NCBI RefSeq assembly: GCF_001426685.1
Contig: NZ_LMFB01000017.1
Location: 22,729 to 86,728 of the forward strand
Reading direction: 5' to 3'
DNA from: Rhizobium sp. Root483D2
GTDB lineage: Bacteria > Pseudomonadota > Alphaproteobacteria > Rhizobiales > Rhizobiaceae
Length of the DNA: 64,000 bases
In this document: piece after piece, positions 38,199 to 45,998 of the stretch
How positions within the stretch are numbered: the first letter of the stretch is position 1
How the letters are laid out: each line of letters starts with the position of its first letter
Notes under the pieces: model-generated
The model's input: only the letters and a program-made list of their open reading frames with translations
Database searches by the model: none
What the model was told of the DNA's origin: nothing
Position numbers and translations under genes: made by a program

Positions 38199-39140
38199 TC
38201 AGTTCTTGAAGACGATGCAGGCGCCGCCGGTCTTGCGGACCTGCGTGCAGACCGCATCGGCCTCGGCCCGCGTCTCGCGGCCGATGCGGGCGGTGTAGCG
38301 CAGCCGGTTGCCGAAGGCGCGGTTGCGCTCGCGCTGGATCAGCGGCTTTTCCGCATTGAGTGGCGCGGGCATGCGGCTCACCGTCGCCAGAAACAACCGC
38401 TGCGCCACGCTCTTTTGAAAATGCGCCGAGAGCTGCGCGCCCCAGGGCGCAAAGGTGCCTTCGCCTTCGAACTCGACCTCGTTCAGGCGCCGCTTGTCGG
38501 CAAGGGCGGTGCAGGCATCGTAGAAGGATTTCTCCTTGTCGAGCCTGAGATCAAGCGCCTCCGGCGGATTGTCCTTCCATTCCTCGATCGAGTGGGCGGT
38601 GATGGCAAGCACATAGGCGCGGGTCTCTGACGGCAGGTTTCCGGTTGCCAGAAAGCTGCTCAACCCACCTTCACCGGCATTGTAGGCGGCTGCGGCAAAG
38701 CCGAGATTGCCGAAGCGGTCGCGCAGCGCATCGAGATATTCGGCGGATTTTCCAAGCGCCTCCAGCGCGTCGAAACTGTTGTTCAAGCCGCGCAACCTGG
38801 CGGTCGAGGGGATGAACTGCGCAATGCCCTCAGCACCTTTGGGGCTGACCGCATTTGGCCGGAACAGGCTTTCCTTCCAGATCAGCCGGGCAAAGAAATC
38901 GGGCGGTAGTGCGTTGGTTTCAGCAAAATGGCCAAGGGCGGTGCAGATATCGCGGCTATAGCTGCGCGCCCGCACGCAAAGCGTCGTGTCTGCAGTGCTG
39001 GCCGAATAGACGCAGGGCGGCGCGCGCCATTCCGGCTGTGCACGGGCGATGGCGCCTTGCGAAAACAGTCCGGCGACCAGGGTGGTGACAGCCAATGCCG
39101 CAACCCAAGCCCCGCAATGCCGCCGTGTCTGATCTTTCAT
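38199..39140 (-). CDS. Lytic transglycosylase (SLT domain)
   Basis: A 313-residue exported muramidase-like enzyme that cleaves peptidoglycan with formation of 1,6-anhydromuramic acid. An N-terminal signal (AWVAALAVTTLVAGLFSQGAIA) is followed by the SLT domain: FFARLIWKESLFRPNAVSPKGAEGIAQFIPSTA, with catalytic Glu near residue 91, and AAAYNAGEGG near 155. The C-terminal 100 residues have ARIGRETRAEADAVCTQVRKTGGACIV, an alternating SPOR-like repeat that may bind denuded glycan. The start at 39140 is preferred to 39158 by signal-peptide form. Confidence 0.88.
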   Translation of the reverse strand: MKDQTRRHCGAWVAALAVTTLVAGLFSQGAIARAQPEWRAPPCVYSASTADTTLCVRARSYSRDICTALGHFAETNALPPDFFARLIWKESLFRPNAVSPKGAEGIAQFIPSTARLRGLNNSFDALEALGKSAEYLDALRDRFGNLGFAAAAYNAGEGGLSSFLATGNLPSETRAYVLAITAHSIEEWKDNPPEALDLRLDKEKSFYDACTALADKRRLNEVEFEGEGTFAPWGAQLSAHFQKSVAQRLFLATVSRMPAPLNAEKPLIQRERNRAFGNRLRYTARIGRETRAEADAVCTQVRKTGGACIVFKN

Positions 39141-39204
39141 GCGTTCAGGACCATACATTTCATGAGGCCCTTGATAGCATCGATCGGGTGAAACCGGGAG
39201 GAAC

Positions 39205-39708
39205 CTATGGTTTTTCCGGCAGGGTCAGTTGCATGAAGGTGAGGTCCAGCCAGCGTCCGAACTTGGTGCCGACTTCCTTCATCTGGCCGGTGATCTCGAA
39301 GCCGAGCTTTTCATGCAGCCGGATCGAGGCTGCATTGTTGGCTTCGATGCCCGCCACCATCACATGCTTGCCGCAGGCCGCCGCCCGCTCGATCAGGGCC
39401 TGCATCAGGAGCTTGCCGATCCCGCCGCCGCGCTGGTTCTTTTCGACATAGACGGAATGTTCGACAGTGTGGCGATAACCGTCGAAGGCGCGCCAGTCGC
39501 CGAACGAGGCATAGCCGGCAATGATGCCGTCATCCGTCACCGCAACCAGGACCGGATAGCCGAGACGCCTGCGATCTGCAAACCATGCGGCGCGGTTTTC
39601 CAGATCCACCTGCGTGTCGTTCCAGATCGCCGTCGTGTTGAGCACGGCGTCATTGTAGATATCGCGGATGGCGGGCAGGTCGGTCTCTTCGGCGTCGCGC
39701 AGATGCAT
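39205..39708 (-). CDS. GNAT acetyltransferase, phosphinothricin acetyltransferase-like
   Basis: A 167-residue acetyltransferase of the PAT/Bar/YncA branch: IRDIYNDAVLNTTAIWNDTQVDLENRAAWF, YASFGDWRAFDGYRHTVEHSVYVEKNQRGGGIGKLLM (acetyl-CoA loop near 90-105), and GIEANNAASIRLHEKLGFEITGQMKEVG. Family members acetylate phosphinothricin, methionine sulfone or related amino acids; the natural substrate here is unknown. The ATG at 39708 has GGAGAC 8 bases upstream; TTG at 39711 is less likely. It lies downstream of an aminoglycoside phosphotransferase-like gene on the same strand. Confidence 0.9.
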   Translation of the reverse strand: MHLRDAEETDLPAIRDIYNDAVLNTTAIWNDTQVDLENRAAWFADRRRLGYPVLVAVTDDGIIAGYASFGDWRAFDGYRHTVEHSVYVEKNQRGGGIGKLLMQALIERAAACGKHVMVAGIEANNAASIRLHEKLGFEITGQMKEVGTKFGRWLDLTFMQLTLPEKP

Positions 39709-39790
39709 CAATGTCTCCAGCAGTGTGCCGAAGCTCTAAGCCGTGCAATAGGCGTTGTACAGCGGCTAAATCATCGATCGGAAAAACGGT

Positions 39791-40591
39791 TCAGATGCCG
39801 CCGCCAAGCTCTGCAGCGGCGATTTCGGCGACATGAAGTGCGGGCGCCGGATCGCCCTCATCCTCGAGAAACCAGGCTGCGGACAGTCCGGCATAGGCGA
39901 TGACCCAGCGTAGCAGCCGCTCCGGTGCAAGCCCCGATACCTCCGCCACGATGGGAAGCTGGCGGCGAAGCCTTGCAGCGTCTTTTGTTGCGGGCAGGTC
40001 CGGATTGCAAAACAGGTTGGCATAGTCATAGCCGCGCTCGCCGAGCAGACCCTTCGGGTCGATCGCCAGCCAGCCCCGGTCTTCAAAGTCGAGAATATTG
40101 CTGTGGTGGATATCGCCGTGCAGGGCGCCGGTCTCAAGCGGCCCATCGAGCAGGGTTTTGGCAACCGCATGCGAGGTGGCGAAGGCTCCGCCGTGGATTG
40201 TGGATGCCGTCTCAAGGGCGCGAAACCAGATGTCGAGGGGAACAAGCTCGGGATAGGGTTTTGTGTGTGGCCGGTGCAGGGTTTGCACCGTACCGCAGAT
40301 GATCCGGCTCGCGGCATCATCGTCGCCGCTCATCGCCATGGAGAGCAGCGATAGCTTTCCGTGCGCCCGCTCAAGCAGAACGGCATCATCGTCGTTTGCA
40401 TAGACCTTGGCCGCACCTAACCCATCCCACCATTGCATCAGCAACGCACCGCGCTTTTCCTCGCTTACGGTGGCAACCTTCAGCATCGCAGGCAGGCCCT
40501 GCCAGCGGACGGGAAGGAGATGGCTGGAATGGGTGACGACAGGACTTCCGTCTGGCACGAGGTCAAAGGCCTGAATGTAACGGTCAAACAT
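39791..40591 (-). CDS. APH(6)-like aminoglycoside/hydroxyurea phosphotransferase
   Basis: A 266-residue small-molecule kinase of the APH(6)/StrB/hydroxyurea-kinase family. The phosphate-binding loop region LPAMLKVATV carries the ATP Lys; TGALHGDIHHSNILDFEDRGWLAIDPKGLLGERGYD holds the catalytic Asp of the Brenner motif (HGDxxxxN) and the metal Asp. The true physiological substrate and any resistance effect are unknown; chromosomal homologues are common. The start at 40591 is chosen because the frame upstream runs through repeat DNA. The repeat array begins 17 bases upstream. Confidence 0.87.
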   Translation of the reverse strand: MFDRYIQAFDLVPDGSPVVTHSSHLLPVRWQGLPAMLKVATVSEEKRGALLMQWWDGLGAAKVYANDDDAVLLERAHGKLSLLSMAMSGDDDAASRIICGTVQTLHRPHTKPYPELVPLDIWFRALETASTIHGGAFATSHAVAKTLLDGPLETGALHGDIHHSNILDFEDRGWLAIDPKGLLGERGYDYANLFCNPDLPATKDAARLRRQLPIVAEVSGLAPERLLRWVIAYAGLSAAWFLEDEGDPAPALHVAEIAAAELGGGI

Positions 40592-40607
40592 TGCGCGTCT
40601 TTCATTA

Positions 40608-40747
40608 ACCTCCCCCTTGAGGGGGGAGGTCGCCGCGACGCGGCGGGTGGGGGTGACCCACCGCGAGCACCATAGCCTATTGTATACGCCGCAGCTCACC
40701 CCACCCCGGAGCTTCGCTCCGACCCTCCCCCTCAAGGGGAGGGTGGA
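40608..40747. repeat. Palindromic repeat element, copy B (array unit 1)
   Basis: A 140-base element with inverted ends: ACCTCCCCCTTGAGGGGG at the left, CCCCCTCAAGGGGAGGGT at the right. The second hairpin of each end differs but keeps pairing (CGCCGC...GCGGCG; GGAGC...GCTCC). The core contains CCTATTGTATACGCCGC. First of three units with a 160-161 base period. Confidence 0.9.
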
Positions 40748-40767
40748 TTTCACGCGCCTGTCCTTTC

Positions 40768-40907
40768 ACCTCCCCCTTGAGGGGGGAGGTCGCCGCAACG
40801 CGGCGGGTGGGGGCGACCGACTGCGAACACTATTGCCGATTGTATCCGCCGCAGGTCACCCCACCCCGGCACTGCGTGCCGACCCTCCCCCTCAAGGAGA
40901 GGGTGGA
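40768..40907. repeat. Palindromic repeat element, copy C (array unit 2)
   Basis: Same architecture as copy B but with a diverged core (CCGATTGTATCCGCCGC) and a different right-hand second hairpin (GGCACTGCGTGCC). Separated from its neighbours by about 20 bases that are themselves conserved (CGCCTGYCCTTTC). Confidence 0.9.
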
Positions 40908-40928
40908 TGGTCAGGCGCCTGCCCTTTC

Positions 40929-41067
40929 ACCTCCCCCTTGAGGGGGGAGGTCGCCGCGCCGCGGCGGGTGGGGGTGACCCACCGCGAGCGCCATGGCCTA
41001 TTGTATACGCCGCAGCTCACCCCACCCCGGAGCTTCGCTCCGACCCTCCCCCTCGAGGGGAGGGTGG
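40929..41067. repeat. Palindromic repeat element, copy D (array unit 3)
   Basis: Core nearly identical to copy B, so B and D are closer to each other than either is to the middle unit C. It ends 4 bases from the stop codon of the Old Yellow Enzyme gene. Confidence 0.9.
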
Positions 41068-41071
41068 ATGG

Positions 41072-42196
41072 TCACGCCACCTGCTGTTCCAAGACCGGGT
41101 AATCCGTGTAGCCCTTGGCGCCGCCGCCGTAGAAGGTTGCCTGGTCCGGGGTGTTGAGCGGGGCATTGTCTTTCAGCCGCTGGACCAGGTCCGGATTGGC
41201 GATGAACGGCTTGCCGAAGGCGACGAGGTCGGTCCTGCCGTCCTTGACGGCCTCGATGGCGAGGTCGCGGTCGTAGCCGTTGTTGGTCATCCAGGCGGCC
41301 TTCCCGCCGGCCTTTTCATAGGCTGCGCGCAGAGCTGCGTAGTCGAACGGCGTGTCGCCTTGCTGGAAGTCGCGCGGGCCGCCGGTGGCACCCTCGATGA
41401 CGTGGATGTAGGACAGCTTGTACCTGGCAAGGCCCTCGACGACAAAGGTGAAGAGCGTCTGCGCATCCGGGTCGGACGAATCGTTGGCGGGCGTGACCGG
41501 GGAAATGCGGATGCCGGTGCGGCCCTCGCCGATTTCCTTGGTGATGGCATCGACGACCTCGAACAGGAAGCGGGCGCGGTTTTCGATCGGGCCGCCATAG
41601 GCGTCGGTGCGGACATTGGAGCCCGACCGCAGAAACTGGTCGATCAGGTAACCGTTGGCGGCATGGATCTCGACACCGTCAAAGCCGGCATCGACAGCGG
41701 CGCGGGCGGCCTTGCGATAGTCCTCGATGATGCCGGGAATTTCGGAAAGTTCCAGCGCGCGCGGCTCGGAGGTTTCGGCAAAGGTGCCGGTACCGTCGGC
41801 ATTGACGAGGTAGGTCTTCGATTTCGCCTGTATGGCCGAGGCCGAGACCGGCTTGCCGCCGTCCGGCTGCAGCGTGGTGTGGGAGATACGGCCGACATGC
41901 CACATCTGCACGACGATCTTGCCGCCGGCCGAATGCACGGCGTCGGTCACCTTTTTCCAGCCGTCGAGGGCTTCTGCGGTGTAGAGGCCGGGAACGTCGG
42001 CATAACCCTGGCCCTGATGGGTGATCGCGGTCGCCTCGGTGATCAAAAGACCGGCCGATGCGCGCTGTTCATAATAGGTGACGTTGAGCGTGTTCGGCAC
42101 GGCGCCCGGCGAACGGTTGCGCGTCAGCGGTGCCATCACGATGCGGTTGGCAAGCTCGATGTCGCCGATCTTGATCGGGTCGAAGAGGGAAGTCAT
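41072..42196 (-). CDS. Old Yellow Enzyme-family alkene reductase (NemA-like)
   Basis: A 374-residue FMN-dependent TIM-barrel reductase that reduces activated C=C bonds of electrophiles such as N-ethylmaleimide or nitrate esters using NAD(P)H. Markers are IVMAPLTRNRS, EATAITHQGQGY, VVQMWHVGRISH, VEIHAANGYLIDQFLRSGSNVRTDAYGG (the HxxN and YGG signatures) and the C-terminal GKPFIANPDLVQRL. It follows an ArsR-type regulator gene by 63 bases on the same strand, so its control by that regulator is likely. The stop is immediately followed by the repeat array. Confidence 0.95.
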   Translation of the reverse strand: MTSLFDPIKIGDIELANRIVMAPLTRNRSPGAVPNTLNVTYYEQRASAGLLITEATAITHQGQGYADVPGLYTAEALDGWKKVTDAVHSAGGKIVVQMWHVGRISHTTLQPDGGKPVSASAIQAKSKTYLVNADGTGTFAETSEPRALELSEIPGIIEDYRKAARAAVDAGFDGVEIHAANGYLIDQFLRSGSNVRTDAYGGPIENRARFLFEVVDAITKEIGEGRTGIRISPVTPANDSSDPDAQTLFTFVVEGLARYKLSYIHVIEGATGGPRDFQQGDTPFDYAALRAAYEKAGGKAAWMTNNGYDRDLAIEAVKDGRTDLVAFGKPFIANPDLVQRLKDNAPLNTPDQATFYGGGAKGYTDYPVLEQQVA

Positions 42197-42259
42197 GGGA
42201 AGTCCTTTTCAATGACTGCGGTTATGTCTTGGGAGGATGAGGTTCAGGCAATGTGGCTG

Positions 42260-42553
42260 TCAGAGCGTCTTGCCGATATCGGTCAGGAACGCGGCGATCG
42301 TGTCTTCGTTCCGCTTGTAGAAAATCCACTGGCCAACACGTTTGGTGGTGACGAGATCGGCGCGCTGCAGGATCGACAGATGGCCAGAGACTGTCGATTG
42401 CGACAGGCCGCAGCGTTCGAACTGGCTGGCGCAGACCCCCATGTCCAGCGGATGATGCTGGGTGGAAAAATGCGCTTCCGGCTCCTTCATCCAGCCAAGC
42501 ATCTCGATGCGCTTGGGATGTGCCAGGGCTTTGAGGATTTCGTCTTTGTCCAT
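42260..42553 (-). CDS. ArsR-family regulator of the alkene reductase operon
   Basis: A 97-residue winged-helix repressor: DEILKALAHPKRIEMLGWMKEP, then the recognition helix CGLSQSTVSGHLSILQRADLVTTKRVGQWIFYKRNE. Two Cys (in MGVCASQFERCGLSQ) lie seven residues apart just before the recognition helix, where thiol modification could alter DNA binding. The metal-binding ELCVCDL motif of ArsR itself is absent. The start at 42553 gives the family N-terminus. It is the first gene of an operon with the Old Yellow Enzyme gene. Confidence 0.88.
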   Translation of the reverse strand: MDKDEILKALAHPKRIEMLGWMKEPEAHFSTQHHPLDMGVCASQFERCGLSQSTVSGHLSILQRADLVTTKRVGQWIFYKRNEDTIAAFLTDIGKTL

Positions 42554-42584
42554 CACCGTTTCTGTATCGCTAAATTCCGATGTA

Positions 42585-42600
42585 CCGATATGTAAATCGG
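42585..42600. promoter_or_regulatory. Candidate ArsR operator
   Basis: CCGATATGTAAATCGG, a near-perfect 16-base palindrome 31 bases upstream of the ArsR start, with another CCGAT half-site at 42577-42581. Position suits autoregulation. Confidence 0.45.
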
Positions 42601-42657
42601 CCAAAGCCGATATTCAAGTCACGACTTCGTGAAAAATGCATCACTGGAAATTTGGGC

Positions 42658-42773
42658 AAAAAAAGAGGGCCACTGAAGAACAGGGCCCTTTGAGATGTGA
42701 AGGTTAAAACCTCCAGAGGGGAACAGCTGCTGCGATGGTACTGGGAGGAAGAAGACCATCATGTGCATCAGCT
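42658..42773 (-). ncRNA. AbcR-like trans-acting sRNA, downstream copy
   Basis: About 116 nt on the minus strand. Promoter: TTGACG (42808-42803) and CATATC (42785-42780), 17 bases apart. A 5' hairpin has stem GATGGT/ACCATC with CTTCCTCCCA in the loop. Next come the CU-rich TGTTCCCCTCTGGAGG and a terminator whose GGGCC/GGCCC stem is followed by seven T. CU-rich anti-Shine-Dalgarno loops, size, tandem arrangement and position beside an LsrB/VtlR-type LysR gene fit the AbcR (alpha-r15) family, which represses ABC-transporter mRNAs with Hfq. Ends are predicted from promoter and terminator. Confidence 0.8.
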
Positions 42774-42860
42774 GGATTGGATATGGGAAAGCGCCGCCGG
42801 AACGTCAATGGCTCGCGCCAAGAATTATTGCAACTATAGGTATGTCTTTGAAATCTGGGC

Positions 42861-42982
42861 AAAAAAAGAGGGCCACAAGAAAAACTTGGGCCCTTTATAG
42901 TTATGAAGGTAATTAAACCTCCAGAGGGGAACAGCTGCTGCGGTGGCACTGGGAGGAAAAAAGCCACCAAGATGCATCAGCT
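42861..42982 (-). ncRNA. AbcR-like trans-acting sRNA, upstream copy
   Basis: About 122 nt on the minus strand, homologous to the copy 88 bases downstream. Promoter: TTGCGA (43017-43012) and CATACC (42994-42989), 17 bases apart. The 5' hairpin stem is GGTGGC/GCCACC where the other copy has GATGGT/ACCATC: two base pairs have changed on both sides, which is evidence for the RNA structure. The loop keeps TTCCTCCCA, and TGTTCCCCTCTGGAGG is identical in both. It ends in a GGGCC/GGCCC hairpin and seven T. The weaker promoter suggests activator control, plausibly by the adjacent LysR protein. Confidence 0.82.
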
Positions 42983-43189
42983 GCAGTCGGTATGATGGTT
43001 TTTTGGGCCGTTCGCAATCATTTAATATGCATGACAGCCATGTGCCGTACGCACCCCTGCGCAATTTTCAGGCGATTTCAGGTTGTTGCATCCCCCGCAA
43101 AACTGGGGATTTGGCAAAAAATCAGTTAAAACAACAGTTTGTCTAGAAGAAAAGTGAAGAACATTTTTTGTGCAGGTGCGAAGGCCGTA
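42983..43189. other. Region between lsrB and the sRNAs
   Basis: Holds the upstream sRNA promoter. The inverted repeat ATCCCC-9-GGGGAT at about 43090-43110 might end lsrB transcription but lacks a T-run. GTCATGCATATTAAATGA (minus strand, about 43036-43019) just above the -35 could be an activator site. Confidence 0.35.
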
Positions 43190-44086
43190 TCAGAAGGCCC
43201 AGTTGCGGGCCTTTGCAACGATGAAATCACGGAAGACTTTCAGCTTGGCGGCGTTCTTCATCTCGTCGGGATAGCAGAAATAGGTGTCGAAGGACGGAAT
43301 CTCCGCACCGATCGGAAGTTGAATCAAGCCCGGATCGCGGCCGACGATATAGTCCGGCATCATGGCAATGCCGATGCCGAGCAGGCAGGCGCGCTTGATC
43401 GAGGTCTGGCTGTTGATCTGCAGGTGCGAGGGGCGGGGATTGTCGGAATCCCGGCCGGCGATCTCCAGCCAGTTGACGTCGAGCAAATAGTTGGGTGCCG
43501 GTTCCCCGAAGGTGATGATGCGGTGGTTGTCGAGATCCTCGATCGACTGCGGCTCGCCATACTTGTTGATATAGGAGGGGGCCGCGTAGACATGCATGTG
43601 CACAGTGAACAGCTTGCGCTGGATGAGATCGGACTGTTGCGGCTGGCGCAGCCGGATGGCGCAGTCGGCATGGCGCATGTTCACGTCCAGCTCCTCGTTG
43701 TCGAGGATCAGCTGGACCTGCATGTCGGGATAGAGCGACAGGAATTCCTGCACCTTGTCGGTCAGCCAGCCCTGGCCGAGGCCCACCGTCGTGGTGATGC
43801 GCAGCTTGCCGGACGGCTTGTCGGTATTCTCGGTCAGCTGAACCTTGACGCTTTCCAGCTTCATCAGCACTTCATGGGCGGTTCGATAGAGGATTTCGCC
43901 CTGTTCGGTCAGGATCAGGCCGCGGGCATGGCGATGGAACAGCTTGATGCCGACATCCTGCTCCAGCGACGAGACCTGGCGGCTGATGGCCGATTGGGAA
44001 AGGTGCAGCTTGTCGGCCGCATGGGTGAACGATCCCGCTTCCGCCGCCGCATGGAAAATGCGCAGTTTGTCCCAGTCTAGCGGCAT
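43190..44086 (-). CDS. lsrB: LysR-family regulator LsrB/VtlR
   Basis: A 298-residue LTTR starting MPLDWDKLRIFHAAAEAGSFTHAADKLHLSQSAISRQVSSLE, which matches the LsrB/VtlR proteins of rhizobia, agrobacteria and Brucella as I know them. In those, it controls redox homeostasis, envelope and nodulation or virulence functions, and AbcR sRNA expression. The effector domain follows (GKLRITTTVGLGQGWL hinge). The start at 44086 has GGGGGA 6 bases upstream. It lies between trxB and the two AbcR-like sRNAs on the same strand, a context that supports the name. Confidence 0.9.
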   Translation of the reverse strand: MPLDWDKLRIFHAAAEAGSFTHAADKLHLSQSAISRQVSSLEQDVGIKLFHRHARGLILTEQGEILYRTAHEVLMKLESVKVQLTENTDKPSGKLRITTTVGLGQGWLTDKVQEFLSLYPDMQVQLILDNEELDVNMRHADCAIRLRQPQQSDLIQRKLFTVHMHVYAAPSYINKYGEPQSIEDLDNHRIITFGEPAPNYLLDVNWLEIAGRDSDNPRPSHLQINSQTSIKRACLLGIGIAMMPDYIVGRDPGLIQLPIGAEIPSFDTYFCYPDEMKNAAKLKVFRDFIVAKARNWAF

Positions 44087-44199
44087 GGTGTCCCCCAATA
44101 GGTGCTCGTGGCGGAAAACGGCCTCGTGTTTTCCGCCATAAGGCTGATTGTCTGTTCCCACTCAGAAGCGGCTTTGACCGCTCCCATTCTTCGCGGCTT

Positions 44200-45174
44200 C
44201 TATTCGGCCGCAATTGCGACAGGCATATGGCCCGCCAGATATTTTTCGGCTTCAAGAGCGGCCATGCAGCCCATTCCGGCAGCGGTGATCGCCTGGCGGT
44301 AGATATCGTCGGTCACGTCGCCGGCGGCGTAAACGCCAGCCACGTCGGTGGCCGTCGAATCCGGCGCCGTCCATAGGTAACCGTTCGGCTTCAGGCGCAG
44401 CTTGTCCTTGAAGAGCTCGACCGCCGGCGCATGTCCGATTGCCACGAACACGCCGTCGATCGGCATGTCGCTGACGGTACCCGTCCTGGTGTTGCGCAGC
44501 TTGACGCCGCTGACGGAAGCCGGCATCGGGGGCTTGGCCGGGCTACCTGTATATTCCGTCACTTCATGATCCCAGATGATCTTGACGTTCGGTTTGGCAA
44601 ACAGCCGCTCCTGCAGGATCTTTTCGGCGCGGAAATGATCACGGCGATGCACCACCGTCACGGTCTTCGCAAGGTTGGACAGGTAGAGTGCTTCCTCGAC
44701 GGCCGAATTGCCGCCGCCGACCACGATCACGTCCTTGTTGCGATAGAAGAAGCCGTCGCAGGTGGCGCAGGCCGAAACGCCGAAACCCTGGAAGGCCGGT
44801 TCGCTTTCGATGCCCAGCCATTTCGCCTTGGCGCCGGTGGCGATGATCAGGACGTCGGCGGTCCAGTCGGTGCCGCTGTCGGTCGTGAGCTTGAACGGGC
44901 GCACCGACATATCGACATCGGTGACGAGGTCGTTGACGATCTCGGCGCCGACATGCTGCGCCTGCTTGAGCATCTGCTCCATCATCCACGGGCCCTGGAC
45001 CGGATCGGCATAGCCCGGATAGTTCTCGACATCGGTGGTGATCATCAGCTGGCCGCCCTGTTCCATGCCGGCGATCAGAACCGGATTGAGCAGCGCGCGC
45101 GCCGAATAGATGGCGGCGGTATAACCGGCAGGTCCTGAGCCGATGATGAGAACTTTGGTGTGTCGGGCAGTCAT
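44200..45174 (-). CDS. trxB: Thioredoxin reductase
   Basis: Flavoenzyme that passes electrons from NADPH to thioredoxin. The 324-residue protein has the FAD-binding GSGPAGYTAAIYSARA at the N-terminus, the redox-active CATCDG near 135-140, the NADPH-binding VVGGGNSAVEEALYL near 155, and the second FAD motif GVYAAGDVTDDIYRQAITAAGMGCMAALEAEKYL at the end. The gene precedes lsrB with 113 bases between coding ends and is divergent from an Lrp-type gene. Confidence 0.97.
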   Translation of the reverse strand: MTARHTKVLIIGSGPAGYTAAIYSARALLNPVLIAGMEQGGQLMITTDVENYPGYADPVQGPWMMEQMLKQAQHVGAEIVNDLVTDVDMSVRPFKLTTDSGTDWTADVLIIATGAKAKWLGIESEPAFQGFGVSACATCDGFFYRNKDVIVVGGGNSAVEEALYLSNLAKTVTVVHRRDHFRAEKILQERLFAKPNVKIIWDHEVTEYTGSPAKPPMPASVSGVKLRNTRTGTVSDMPIDGVFVAIGHAPAVELFKDKLRLKPNGYLWTAPDSTATDVAGVYAAGDVTDDIYRQAITAAGMGCMAALEAEKYLAGHMPVAIAAE

Positions 45175-45498
45175 GGTCCGGGTCCTTCGATCACCACAGC
45201 GGTATAAAGCCGCGCAGCATCGTCCTTCGTTGAGAAAATCCCCTCTAGTCTAGGGATTCTGGCGGCCTTGTTTCAAGGGCAGGGTGGCCGATACACACAG
45301 ATGTGTTGCTCCATTGCCCCGATTTTGCGAGGTTTTTGTGCATGACACACAAACTCGCTCTCGTTTTTCCATCTCAATACGTGTTACCGACGAGCCTTTC
45401 ATCCGGCTTGACCGGCCGTCTGGTTTCTGGCGTGCCGGGCCTCTTCGCAATAACAGCTTTGATCCAATATAACGAGAAGAACAACGGGAAGCTCTACC
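45175..45498. promoter_or_regulatory. Divergent region trxB / lrp-type gene
   Basis: 324 bases. Toward the Lrp-type gene, TTCGCA and ATATAA with 17-base spacing (about 45446-45474) may be the promoter. For trxB no clear match was picked. No RNA or ORF recognised. Confidence 0.35.
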
Positions 45499-45969
45499 AT
45501 GGTGATACGCGTCGAACTTGATGCTATCGATATGAAAATTCTGCGCGAACTGCAAAATGACGGACGCATGACCAATGTCGAGCTGGCCGAGCGTGTTGGC
45601 ATCTCGGCACCGCCCTGCCTGCGGCGCGTGCGCAAGCTCGAAGAGGCCGGCATCATCCGCGGCTATCGCGCCCTTTTGAATGCCCCGGCGCTGGGTTACG
45701 ATCTGGTCGCGTTTTGTATGGTCGGCCTGAAACATCAGTCGGATGCCAATCTGAAGGCATTTGCCAAGCAGACGGCCAACTGGCCGCTGGTGCGCGAAGC
45801 CTGGATGGTGTCGGGAGAATCCGATTTCCTGCTGCAATGTGTGGCTGAAAACCTGGCAGGCTTCCAGGATTTCGTGATCGAGGAACTCACGGCCACCGAG
45901 AATGTGGATACGGTCCGCACCATGCTGACCATCCGCCAGGTCAAGGATGTCAGCCTGATCGAGATCTAG
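45499..45969 (+). CDS. Lrp/AsnC-family transcriptional regulator
   Basis: A 156-residue regulator. The N-terminal helix-turn-helix is LDAIDMKILRELQNDGRMTNVELAERVGISAPPCLRRVRKLEEAGII; the C-terminal RAM (amino-acid-binding) domain follows, with GYDLVAFCMVGLKHQ and VSGESDFLLQCV. An lrp gene also adjoins lpsB in Sinorhizobium, and here it is convergent with lpsB and divergent from trxB. Regulated genes and effector amino acid are unknown. Confidence 0.92.
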   Translation: MVIRVELDAIDMKILRELQNDGRMTNVELAERVGISAPPCLRRVRKLEEAGIIRGYRALLNAPALGYDLVAFCMVGLKHQSDANLKAFAKQTANWPLVREAWMVSGESDFLLQCVAENLAGFQDFVIEELTATENVDTVRTMLTIRQVKDVSLIEI

Positions 45970-45998
45970 ATGTGGAGCCTCATTGATCGTACGAGGTT

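Noticed and set aside
40617-41102. Open frames running through the repeat array, including N-terminal extensions of the APH-like gene
   Set aside because: They read the palindromic repeat (PLRGEV/PLEGGG-type translations), a common false-gene pattern.
43088-43115. ATCCCC-9-GGGGAT inverted repeat as a third sRNA terminator or lsrB terminator
   Set aside because: No T-run follows on either strand and no promoter of the sRNA type precedes it.
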